From: Pseudomonas sp. RIT409
GTDB lineage: Bacteria; Pseudomonadota; Gammaproteobacteria; Pseudomonadales; Pseudomonadaceae
NCBI RefSeq assembly: GCF_003052515.2
Contig: NZ_QARE02000036.1
Location: 1 to 33,115 of the forward strand
DNA length: 33,115 nt
Direction: 5' to 3'
Shown here piece by piece: positions 25,666 to 33,115 of the stretch. The notes under the pieces are model-generated. The model was not told the DNA's origin. It did not search any database and saw only the letters and a program-made list of their open reading frames with translations. Numbering within the stretch: the stretch's first letter is position 1; each line of letters starts with the position of its first letter. The position numbers and the translations under genes are program-made.

Positions 25666-25760
25666 CGGGCTTCCTTATGATTGTTTACATGCCTGCCTGA
25701 TTGGCAAATACGTGCAGTGGGTGGTTTGGTGACAACGCCGCTGAGGCTTATGCCCTTCAG

Positions 25761-27395
25761 CATTTTGGCGACGGCAAGATCGCTCACTGAACCCCACCCG
25801 GTGCGCCGAATTTGAATGGATCGTCCCAGCGTGTTTTTGCATTTTTCGCCTTGGTGGCGTCGCTGGGTGGGCGAATCATTTGCACGGTGAAGCTCCCGTC
25901 GGTACCGGTGTAGAACACAGCGCTGATACCGCCGTCGAAGTAGCTGGCGATGGTGGCGAGGTTGATCTCCACCAGGGCGCTGCTGACGCCGGTGTTGCCC
26001 AGTCGGCGGCCGATGTCGAAGGCTTCGTTGACGTTGTTGAGGTCGAGGCCGTTACCGTCGGTATTCAGGGCATGCAGAGCCTGGGTGAGGGTGATTTCCA
26101 CCTCCAAGCCATCGGTGGTGTCGTAAAACACCCGCTGGGGTTTTTCGCCGTCGGGCAACGTGTCGAGGGCTTGCTGCCAGGCGCTTTGCAAGGCGCGAGC
26201 GCGCAGCGCAGGTTTCAGCGGCTGACCGCGTTCGTCGACCATTGGCACTTTGACCGGGCGGTGCAGGTAACCGAGGGTTGGTGTTTCGTCGTACTCCTCG
26301 ATCTGATGCTTCGCCCAGCGAATCGGCAGCCACTTGGTGGGACGGAAATCACCTGGGCCACGGTTGCTGATGGTTTTCCAGAATTCGGGCAATTGGGCAT
26401 GCCAGTAGTCGCTGGACATAGTGCTAGGACTCAGCGGCTCCGCCACACCCTCTGCGTGCTTCTCCAGCTCATACAATCGGTCAAATTTTCGATCACGATC
26501 CCAATAGAAAAACCATAGCTTGCCAAGGTCGGTGGACTTGTCTTGGTTGTCTTCTTGCTGACGCACAGCGTAGGGACGCAGGTAGCGGTCCACGCGATCA
26601 GTGCGGGCCACAAGCAATCCGGTCATGCTGTCTAGGGTTTTTGGAAGGTAATATCCATCAGATAACCCTGGCGTGCCCGGTACTCGGTAGCCACTGCGAG
26701 TACTGTCGCCATCCTCGCTGAATACAAAGGCTTCGGGGACTTCGGAATTATTGTCGAAGAACTGAAAGAGCTTTTGCAGAATGCGCTGCGCGTGAGTGGT
26801 GTTTTCGGCGTCCTGCCAGAGAAACAGATTGACGCCCAAGGTGGCTCCATTGCGTGCCGAGCTGATACCGCCAGCCGCACGATCATTCTTGTCGTTCGGT
26901 TGTTTAGGCGGAGCGAGGGCGAAGGAAGGCACGGGCCAGTAGGCCACGGCGTCTCTGGCAGAGTGTCTGGCGGCCGCCCGGATATTAATGTCTGCGTCGG
27001 TCCAGCGGCGATCAGCCGAGTTGGAATAGTCTTTGGGATCTTGCGAGTAGATGGAGGCAAAGTTATCGTTTTTTTGTTTGATCTTCTTCCAGAGGGTTGA
27101 CTGCTGATGCTTATCGATAGCCAATCCCGCCGCTTTGATCTCCAGTGAGAACGTGCGCCTTGCTCTGTCGGCCTCTTCGATCTGTTGCTGATAGTGCTCG
27201 AGCTGCCGAGTGTCTTTAGCGTCGAGGCCTTGAGCGATGGCCTTGCCTGTCCAATGCAGGCTGAATACGACCCCTAACAGAGCTACGATTGCAGCGGTTC
27301 CCTGTAGCGTTCCCTTCATCAAGCCGGTGATCTCCCTGCCTTCAGTAATCGCCTGTTCAACCATGTACCCTACGAAGCCCAGCCAGACGGCGGTC
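25761..27395. repeat. Direct duplication, paired with 23431-25060
   Basis: The 1.6-kb stretch shares high identity with 23431 to about 25060, at an offset of 2330 bases. The first ~70 bases, which include ~23 bases beyond both stop codons (CATTTTGGCGACGGCAAGAT), are nearly identical. Divergence rises in the middle of the genes. Recombination between copies would remove the lipoprotein gene. Confidence 0.8.
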
Positions 27396-27460
27396 ATCAG
27401 TGATGCGATCCAGAGGTAGGTTTTGAATTTAGGGATGCATCGTTTCAGACTGTTCATCAT
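25784..27460 (-). CDS. DUF2875/Tla3-like T6SS adaptor (full-length copy)
   Basis: A 558-residue protein with two N-terminal hydrophobic helices (about residues 14-34 and 48-69), a short charged coil, then a long soluble domain with AARHSARDAVAYWPVPSFAL, DRAAGGISSARN and a conserved end (FTVQMIRPPSDATKAKNAK). This is the DUF2875 type of adaptor, known as Tla3 for the Tle3 phospholipase of P. aeruginosa, where it brings the toxin to its VgrG. The ATGATG start lies 2 bases after the tle3-like stop with GAGGG upstream, so it is co-translated with the toxin. The membrane helices suggest anchoring in the inner membrane of the producer. Confidence 0.82.
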   Translation of the reverse strand: MMNSLKRCIPKFKTYLWIASLMTAVWLGFVGYMVEQAITEGREITGLMKGTLQGTAAIVALLGVVFSLHWTGKAIAQGLDAKDTRQLEHYQQQIEEADRARRTFSLEIKAAGLAIDKHQQSTLWKKIKQKNDNFASIYSQDPKDYSNSADRRWTDADINIRAAARHSARDAVAYWPVPSFALAPPKQPNDKNDRAAGGISSARNGATLGVNLFLWQDAENTTHAQRILQKLFQFFDNNSEVPEAFVFSEDGDSTRSGYRVPGTPGLSDGYYLPKTLDSMTGLLVARTDRVDRYLRPYAVRQQEDNQDKSTDLGKLWFFYWDRDRKFDRLYELEKHAEGVAEPLSPSTMSSDYWHAQLPEFWKTISNRGPGDFRPTKWLPIRWAKHQIEEYDETPTLGYLHRPVKVPMVDERGQPLKPALRARALQSAWQQALDTLPDGEKPQRVFYDTTDGLEVEITLTQALHALNTDGNGLDLNNVNEAFDIGRRLGNTGVSSALVEINLATIASYFDGGISAVFYTGTDGSFTVQMIRPPSDATKAKNAKTRWDDPFKFGAPGGVQ

Positions 27461-27462
27461 CG

Positions 27463-29499
27463 TTAGCCCTCGTGACGTGAGTAATGCACCATCGAGGGCG
27501 GTGTGAGTGGCACGAGATCTTCAGGAGGGAAATCGCCTTTGTGATAGTAGTGGTGACTAGCTTTCACGAGATTGCGTGCTTCTTCGCTGAGCTTGCTCCA
27601 TCCAGGCATGTTGAGCAGCCTCGCTTCAAAGAACTTCTTCCCCATCCGCCAATTCGCTATCGCGATCAGCACCTCCCGAATTTGCCGATCATCCAAACAG
27701 CGCGCCTGCCCAATCGCCACGTCCATGGCCGTCACCCAGCGGTGGTTCGCGGGGCTGCGCAGGATGGCCGAGTGGTAACTATTGTCGTCCCACTCCTTGT
27801 TGGCCTCCTTGTCACCCCGACGGGCCATGCGTTCGCGGATTTCATTGGGCGTTTCTTCACGCTCGATCAGGTAGTACTCGACGCGTTTTTCGCGAACGTC
27901 CATCACTGGCCTCTGTGTAACTTCGCGGGTCTGGTCGTCCGGGGCCTTGCCCTTGTTCCAGGTCGCAAGTACCTCCAGGGTCCGGATGGGGGTGGCTGAC
28001 TTGCCCATAGGCTTCCATTCGAATCTGGCTCTTCGCTTCCCTAGCGCATTGTTCTGCGACACCGCGTCGGGCGCGTCCTTTCCGGGGGTGTCGGGCGTTC
28101 CGGTCTGGGCCTCGCCACCAAACATCTGCGGCGCATGAGGTGGGGTCAGGGCTTCGCCATTGATAAAGCGCAGTTCGCCTTTCTCCATGCCCGCCTCAGT
28201 GACAAACGAGACCGCTGCGTTATGCCCGGCGCTGCGCCGTTCCGTTCCTGTGCGCAGCTCAACCATGCACGGTGCATTGCCCACCCACACCGGCTGGTCG
28301 TCGCGGATGCGTTTGCTCCACAGGCGCTGATGGAAACGCAGCCCTTTGAGGCGGTCCATGGCGGGTGTGCCGTCGGGCAGTGCGTCGGGTACACCAAAGG
28401 TACCGATGCCGCTGACGTCGCGAAGGGCCACCGTGGTGTCGTCATGGCTGAAATAGAGATACACCTTGCCCCGGTTGTCGCGTTCGGGGAACACGAGGGT
28501 GGACTGATCAGGCCCCAGGCGCTGACCCTGTTCGGCAGACCAGTTGCCACCCGTGCGTCCTCCGTAGCCCTTGGCAGTGGATTGCAGGTCGCCGAGAGGG
28601 GGAGCGTCGTGAGGGGCTTTGGTCACGGCCTCGCAGATGTTGATCAAGGTGTCTAGGGTTTTCGAGCCTTTGGGGGTTTTGTCAGGCAGTACCGAATAGG
28701 GTGACGCGACCATGATCGCGCAGTCGGCGCAGCGCTCACCGCGATCCACCAGTAACGCCTGTGCAAGCAAAGTGATCAGCGTGCCTTGGCTGTGCCCCAT
28801 GACGGTGACGGTGTCGTTGGGAGAGAGGCGACGAATTTCACCTATCAGCATGGCGAGCCGGTGCGCGGCCAGCACGAAGTAACGCCGAGGCGGGCTTTTG
28901 CCCATGAACAGCGTATTGGGCAGTGCCCGATTGGCGGCATACCTGACCCATTTGTCGAAGCCCTTGTCATACATCTCCGGTAGGCTGTTGGTGGCGTTGT
29001 CGAAGAAGCCACCGCCCTTGCCAAAGTGGCGGTCAAGCCGGTTGCCGAAGTGGTCCTGATACTGAGTGCGCAGTTTGGTGGGGGCACCGTTCTTGTCGCG
29101 TTTGATTTCCTCTGGTGCGGCGCGGTAGCCCCAGTAAAAAGGAATGAAGACGCTTCGGGGCTTTTCGCCGCCTGCGCTGCGCTGATACAAGTAGGTATCG
29201 GGGTCGTCGACATATTCACGTTCCCGCTCGTCCCTATCTGGGGCAGGAATTGCATTTGCTCTTGCATAGTCAACACCATACGGCTCCGCCGCCATGTCCG
29301 TTCGACTCAGCCTGTCATTCAGGCCCTGACACAGCCCGGTTTCCACCGACTCATAAGCTGCGCCGGGGTCATTGACGCCATGCAGGAAGATCACGATGCC
29401 GGGCATGTCGCGGGGCACTTCGACGAAGGTGTCGTTGGGTCGATTGGGGATGAGCCGGGTCTGGTGAGAGGCCAGAATACGGGGGTCAGGGTTTCTCAT
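27463..29499 (-). CDS. Tle3-type T6SS phospholipase effector
   Basis: A 678-residue alpha/beta-hydrolase without a signal peptide. The nucleophile elbow GHSQG lies at residues 235-239 (Ser237) and an oxyanion HG near residue 40 (IVIFLHGVND). The GHSQG form and length match the Tle3 family of antibacterial T6SS lipases, which attack membrane phospholipids in the periplasm of rival cells. The aspartate and histidine of the triad cannot be assigned with certainty. AGGAAG lies before the ATG; the gene follows vgrG by 55 bases and is followed at 2 bases by its adaptor. Delivery would be as cargo on the VgrG spike. Confidence 0.87.
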   Translation of the reverse strand: MRNPDPRILASHQTRLIPNRPNDTFVEVPRDMPGIVIFLHGVNDPGAAYESVETGLCQGLNDRLSRTDMAAEPYGVDYARANAIPAPDRDEREREYVDDPDTYLYQRSAGGEKPRSVFIPFYWGYRAAPEEIKRDKNGAPTKLRTQYQDHFGNRLDRHFGKGGGFFDNATNSLPEMYDKGFDKWVRYAANRALPNTLFMGKSPPRRYFVLAAHRLAMLIGEIRRLSPNDTVTVMGHSQGTLITLLAQALLVDRGERCADCAIMVASPYSVLPDKTPKGSKTLDTLINICEAVTKAPHDAPPLGDLQSTAKGYGGRTGGNWSAEQGQRLGPDQSTLVFPERDNRGKVYLYFSHDDTTVALRDVSGIGTFGVPDALPDGTPAMDRLKGLRFHQRLWSKRIRDDQPVWVGNAPCMVELRTGTERRSAGHNAAVSFVTEAGMEKGELRFINGEALTPPHAPQMFGGEAQTGTPDTPGKDAPDAVSQNNALGKRRARFEWKPMGKSATPIRTLEVLATWNKGKAPDDQTREVTQRPVMDVREKRVEYYLIEREETPNEIRERMARRGDKEANKEWDDNSYHSAILRSPANHRWVTAMDVAIGQARCLDDRQIREVLIAIANWRMGKKFFEARLLNMPGWSKLSEEARNLVKASHHYYHKGDFPPEDLVPLTPPSMVHYSRHEG

Positions 29500-29554
29500 C
29501 GTTCACTTCCTGTTGTGATGCTGTGCAAGGCGTGGCGAGGGCGAACTGACGTGA

Positions 29555-32125
29555 TCATTGAGGGCCGTCCTTGTGTGCGGACACTTCAAGTTTTTGCATC
29601 AGTGCGTTTTCGACCTTTTGGGTGGCGCCCGAACTATCGGTCAGGCCACTGAGCACCGTGCCGTCTTCCAGCTTGAGGCTGTAGGCCTTGTCGATGAGCA
29701 GGGCTGGCATGTCTGTGGTGTGGCCGGGGTAGTGCAGGACCACTCGTTGGCTGGCAGGGTCGCGCCCAAAGCTCGGTGTGGTTGCGCTGTCACTCTTGGC
29801 AGTGCGCCAGTCGTACTGGTTGGCGTAAAAGCCAATGGTGCTGGAGCTGCCCAGTTCAACACCGCCACCGATCTTCAGATAGCTGCCGTCAGCGGCCACG
29901 AGACGGATGGTGGGGGCGGTGAGGACAATTTCGCCTTCCGAGGCGGACGCCATCAGGTTGTGCTGTGCGTTCAGTGCGATGCTGTCTTCCTGCGCTTGAA
30001 CGGTGACTTTGCCGCGATTGGCGATGGCGGTGATGCCTTCGTCCTGAGCGAAGGCCGAGATGCCTTTGCCCGCATGCAGGTGGGTGCCCGCGCCGCTGGT
30101 GAGGTGCAAATGGTCCTGAGCCGTGGTGTCGTGGTTTGCACCTGCATACTGAATATGCGAAGCCGGTGTGGCGCTGGCGATGCCATTCTCGGCAGTCATG
30201 GCGATCACGGGTTCGCCCTTGGCGTTGCTGTCAGGGGCTGGCCATTGGTCCAGTGCCTGGCGCAGGGCATCAATACCGCTGGGATCGATGGCCTGCGTGC
30301 CCCGTGCGTTGGCGGTCTGGCCGATGGCACTGAAAATGTCCGCGCACTGGGTGAGCAGCTTCAGCAAGGCCCCGCGTTCCAGCTGGTCGTCCGCAACGCT
30401 TTGGGTTGCGTGGGTGGTCAGCAGCACACCTTGTGCGGCACGCAAGCCAATGGCTGCATCGGTGCGCAATTCGGCGCCATTGCCAAGGGGTTTGGCGGTG
30501 CCCTGTTCACGGGGGCCGGTCAACCTACCGAGATTCAGTGCAGTCGTGTGGTGGGTTGTTGCAAGGCGCGCTCGGGGAGCGCCGTGGGTGTCATCCAGTA
30601 GCAGTTCGTTGTAGCCCCTTCCTTTATGTTCACGAGTCTTGATGCCGGACAGGGCCTTGTTACCGGGCAACCCCGGCGTTGCCGTGAAGCTAGGGGTGTG
30701 TTTGACGGCGTTATAGACCACGCCTGTTACCACTGGACGGTCTGCGTCGCCGCCCATGTGTTGCACTATCACTTCTTGACCGACTCTGGGCAGAAATTGA
30801 TGCCCGAAGCCTTCTCCGGCACTGGGCATGACGACTCGCAGCCAAGTGGTGTTCTGCGTATCTTCACGACGGGACCGGTATGCGCTGTCATCCCTGCGTT
30901 GCCAATGGAACCGCACCTGAATCCGGCCCATTTCATCCGTAAAGACTTCCTCACCTTCAGGCCCCGTCACGATGGCGCTGAGCGGCCCGGGGATGATCGG
31001 GCGTGGATGACTCCGCTCAGGCCGGAAAGGAATGTAGTCACGGACACAACTGAAGGTATTGGCGTAATGGGCAGGCGCTGTTGAAAGGTAGTTGTTACGC
31101 CCGATGTGCTCGACGCGCAGCAGCAGAAACTGCCGTTCTTTGCGAGGGGCGTTATCGTGGTCAAAATGTTGAGTCAGTTCAAACGTGTACCCCGGCCTCA
31201 TGCTGCGGCAATGGCCGGTGCCTTTGAAGCCCTTGCTTTGGACTTCGATAGCTTCGACACGTCGACGCGCCAGCGCGCCGCCCTGGGCATAGTCTGCGTG
31301 GGAGTACGGCACCGTGTAGTCATACACGCTGTAAGACGGGGCATCGCCCTGATTGTTGATGCTCTTCATACTCACCGGCAGCAGGTTGCCCGGTTGCCTG
31401 TAGTCAAAGGTCTGAACGCTGAGACTGCCCGGCTGGAATGAACGATAAGCGCCCCACTGAGTGATAGCATCGGCGGTCTCTGTGATTGCAGCGCTGTGGT
31501 AGCGGATCACCGGTTGTTCGGGTAGGGCAGCGAGATGGCGGGAGTCATCGCCGATCACCATGCGGTGGCCTTGCGCACTGTGCTCGAAGAAGAAAAACAG
31601 ACCGTCGTCTTCAAGCAGGCGCATGACGAAATTCAGGTCGGTTTCAAAGTACTGGGTCATGTAGCTGTGGGTCTTCAGCGGATTGAGCAACCGGAATTCG
31701 ACGCTCGGCAATGTCCCGTACTCGGCCAGCACTGCACGGATAATGTCCTCGACAGTCTTCTCCTGAAAGATGCGTGCATCTTCTCTTCGGCTCAGGTGCC
31801 ATAGCCAAGGCTTGAGTGTCGCGGAGTATTTGGCCCAGCCGCCGTCGCTGCCTTCAGAGTTGAAATGGCTGAAGCAACCGTCGAGATAGCGGATATTTCC
31901 ATCTGCCAATTCGATTTGGATCTGTGCGGGTTTGCCTATCAGAGACTTCAGCTCGATACCGGCATCGTGCGACAGTAATTGGAGGTCAATGCTAAAAAGT
32001 TCAGAGACGGCTTCGACGCCGCTGAAGGTATCGACTAACAGTTCCTGATGACCTGTCAGCGGCGTGACAAGCCTGATCAACCGCTGATGCTGTGGCGCAT
32101 GAAGGGAGGCCAGATCCTTGAGCAT
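29555..32125 (-). CDS. vgrG: VgrG T6SS spike protein with C-terminal extension
   Basis: An 856-residue VgrG. The gp27-like part spans about residues 15-370 (YFETDLNFVMRLLEDDGLFF near 159), the gp5 OB-fold about 385-475 (DEMGRIQVRFHW, HQFLPRVGQEVIV), followed by a beta-helix/DUF2345 part to about 760 (KVTVQAQEDSIALNA, VAADGSYLKIGGGVE). The last ~90 residues (LLIDKAYSLKLEDGTVLSG) resemble transthyretin-like cargo-docking tails. There is no HExxH site, unlike VgrG2b of P. aeruginosa. GGAG precedes the ATG. It is the first gene of the module and forms the tip of the puncturing device that would carry the Tle3-like lipase. The contractile machinery genes are not in the window. Confidence 0.95.
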   Translation of the reverse strand: MLKDLASLHAPQHQRLIRLVTPLTGHQELLVDTFSGVEAVSELFSIDLQLLSHDAGIELKSLIGKPAQIQIELADGNIRYLDGCFSHFNSEGSDGGWAKYSATLKPWLWHLSRREDARIFQEKTVEDIIRAVLAEYGTLPSVEFRLLNPLKTHSYMTQYFETDLNFVMRLLEDDGLFFFFEHSAQGHRMVIGDDSRHLAALPEQPVIRYHSAAITETADAITQWGAYRSFQPGSLSVQTFDYRQPGNLLPVSMKSINNQGDAPSYSVYDYTVPYSHADYAQGGALARRRVEAIEVQSKGFKGTGHCRSMRPGYTFELTQHFDHDNAPRKERQFLLLRVEHIGRNNYLSTAPAHYANTFSCVRDYIPFRPERSHPRPIIPGPLSAIVTGPEGEEVFTDEMGRIQVRFHWQRRDDSAYRSRREDTQNTTWLRVVMPSAGEGFGHQFLPRVGQEVIVQHMGGDADRPVVTGVVYNAVKHTPSFTATPGLPGNKALSGIKTREHKGRGYNELLLDDTHGAPRARLATTHHTTALNLGRLTGPREQGTAKPLGNGAELRTDAAIGLRAAQGVLLTTHATQSVADDQLERGALLKLLTQCADIFSAIGQTANARGTQAIDPSGIDALRQALDQWPAPDSNAKGEPVIAMTAENGIASATPASHIQYAGANHDTTAQDHLHLTSGAGTHLHAGKGISAFAQDEGITAIANRGKVTVQAQEDSIALNAQHNLMASASEGEIVLTAPTIRLVAADGSYLKIGGGVELGSSSTIGFYANQYDWRTAKSDSATTPSFGRDPASQRVVLHYPGHTTDMPALLIDKAYSLKLEDGTVLSGLTDSSGATQKVENALMQKLEVSAHKDGPQ

Positions 32126-32262
32126 GGGTTCTCCTGCAGCCTGTCGCCGTAGCGGTCAGACCAGATTTTGGGGCGTATGGGGAGCTTTCATCGCCCGATG
32201 GAGGCAACGCAAACTTGGGCGGGAGGCAGGTTATTTGAAACAGAATGAAATAGAAGGAACGG

Positions 32263-32282
32263 CTGACGATTGAGATCGTCAG
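32263..32282. other. Perfect short hairpin upstream of vgrG
   Basis: CTGACGAT (32263-32270), loop TGAG, ATCGTCAG (32275-32282). It lies 138 bases before the vgrG start. No T-run follows on either strand, so it is more likely a regulatory dyad than a terminator. Confidence 0.45.
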
Positions 32283-32335
32283 TCAATTCGATTTGGTTTG
32301 TAGGATGGCTCTTTCGGCGTGATTTCTGTCAGGCC

Positions 32336-32541
32336 CGGTTTCGGGGAAGTAACCAAAGCCATTCGCTCCTGGTTTGGCCCGGCTGCGCCGGGTTCCCTCC
32401 TTCCGGCGCTGCTCCGTGGGCACGCCGCGGACGGCCATCCATGGCCGCGCGGCTCTCGCGGCTCCCGGCCGCTCAACCCACTCCACGACACCTCCGCTCA
32501 GCCTGCACCCAAGTCGCAGTCCGCGGTGTCTGGGCTGTCGC
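32336..32541 (+). repeat. Dispersed ~200-bp repeat, right copy 1
   Basis: Begins with TTTCGGGGAAGTAACCAAAG, goes through a GC-rich core and ends past CCACTCCACGACACCTCCGC. Copies lie at about 32640-32832 (inverted), 33027-33115 (same strand, cut by the window end) and 1-124. Reading frames here are repeats, not genes. Confidence 0.85.
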
Positions 32542-32546
32542 GCGCT

Positions 32547-32590
32547 AAAAGCAAAAGCAAAAGCAAAAGCAAAAGCAAAAGCAAAAGCAA
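32547..32590. repeat. AAAAGC hexamer microsatellite
   Basis: Seven perfect copies of AAAAGC (32547-32588) and the start of an eighth. It sits between the two inverted repeat copies, in their loop. Read on the minus strand it would encode alternating Ala-Phe, but no credible gene contains it. Confidence 0.95.
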
Positions 32591-32639
32591 GATCCACCAT
32601 GCCCTGAATCAAACGACGCTTCGCTCTTCGCTTTTGATC

Positions 32640-32832
32640 TTCCCTACACAAACAGCCCAGCCACCGCCGAACGCGACTTGGGTGCAGGCTGAGCGGAGGT
32701 GTCGTGGAGTGGGTTGAGCGGCCGGGAGCCGCGAGAGCCGCGCGGCCATGGATGGCCGTCCGCGGCGTGCCCACGGAGCGGCGCCGGAGTGAAGGAACCC
32801 TGACGCAGTCAGGGCCAAACCAGGAGCAAGCG
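32640..32832 (-). repeat. Dispersed ~200-bp repeat, right copy 2 (inverted)
   Basis: The reverse complement of copy 1 over its core, from the GACTTGGGTGCAGGCTGAGC end to GGGCCAAACCAGGAGCAAGC. With copy 1 it can form a hairpin of about 150 bp around the microsatellite. Confidence 0.85.
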
Positions 32833-33026
32833 GTTTTCCTCCATTTTGCCAAGACAAAATGGAGTCGCTCGTAAGGAGCGAAACCCTAGCTCCCAGCCTA
32901 CGCGCCAACGGATCTGCTCCGATCTCAGCCATACCTGTGAAGCCATAGGTCCGGGTATGGCGAGCTGATCCATTGGCGATGTTGACGCTGATTCACCGTT
33001 CCGCTTTTACAGCGGGTCACTTTCCT

Positions 33027-33115
33027 TTCGGGGAAAGTAACCAAAGCCATTCGCTCCTGGTTTGGCCCGGCTGCGCCGGGTTCCCTCCCTCCGGCGTTGC
33101 TCCGTGGGCACGCCG
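33027..33115 (+). repeat. Dispersed ~200-bp repeat, right copy 3 (partial)
   Basis: Same strand as copy 1, from TTTCGGGGAAAGTAACCAAAG to the last base; cut by the window end. Between copies 2 and 3 (32833-33026) I see no gene, only further repeat-associated sequence. Confidence 0.85.

Noticed and set aside
32283..32852. Frame with an Ala-Phe repeat tract
   Set aside because: It is made of the AAAAGC microsatellite and the dispersed repeat, with no gene-like features.

Overview
The window looks like chromosomal DNA of a fluorescens-group Pseudomonas. The evidence is high GC with strong third-position GC bias, a uvrB gene next to an aromatic aminotransferase gene (as in P. aeruginosa), a three-subunit membrane gluconate-type dehydrogenase, a Tle3-type T6SS module and several repeat families typical of this group. 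The species cannot be fixed from the sequence alone.

Layout, left to right. (1) 1-3122: a copy of a dispersed repeat, then a four-gene siderophore accessory operon on the + strand (MbtH-like protein, SyrP/TauD-type dioxygenase, PvdF-like formyltransferase, FhuF-like ferric reductase). A possible PvdS-type promoter lies in front of it, but no NRPS gene is in the window. (2) 3270-4952: a methyl-accepting chemotaxis protein. (3) 5146-9047: a gluconate 2-dehydrogenase-type operon (Tat-exported small subunit, GMC flavoprotein, triheme cytochrome c). It converges with a DHA2-type MFS exporter (9170-10576, -). (4) 10820-19302: a small acidic protein, then a catabolic locus. The locus has a HutC-like GntR regulator, a polar amino acid-type ABC importer (ATPase, two permeases, periplasmic binding protein), a D-2-hydroxyacid dehydrogenase-type flavoprotein, an FMN L-2-hydroxyacid dehydrogenase and a divergent IPNS-like Fe(II)/2-oxoglutarate oxygenase. 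The same short palindrome (GCTGTATAGACAGC-like) lies in front of all three transcription units of this locus, which suggests one regulon. (5) 19431-22982: aromatic aminotransferase (-) and uvrB (+), divergent. (6) 22983-32125: a repeat array, then a minus-strand T6SS module that reads vgrG, tle3-like phospholipase, DUF2875/Tla3 adaptor, Tli3-like lipoprotein, a remnant of a PAAR gene, and a second, N-terminally shortened DUF2875 gene. (7) 32126-33115: non-coding DNA filled with three copies of the same dispersed repeat that starts the window, plus an AAAAGC microsatellite.

The most striking points are the PAAR gene cut by the duplicated adaptor gene, the duplicated adaptor flanking the immunity gene, the three-promoter operator set of the hydroxyacid locus, and a chimeric REP doublet inside the ABC operon. 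All function calls rest on reading protein sequences by eye; no database search was run.
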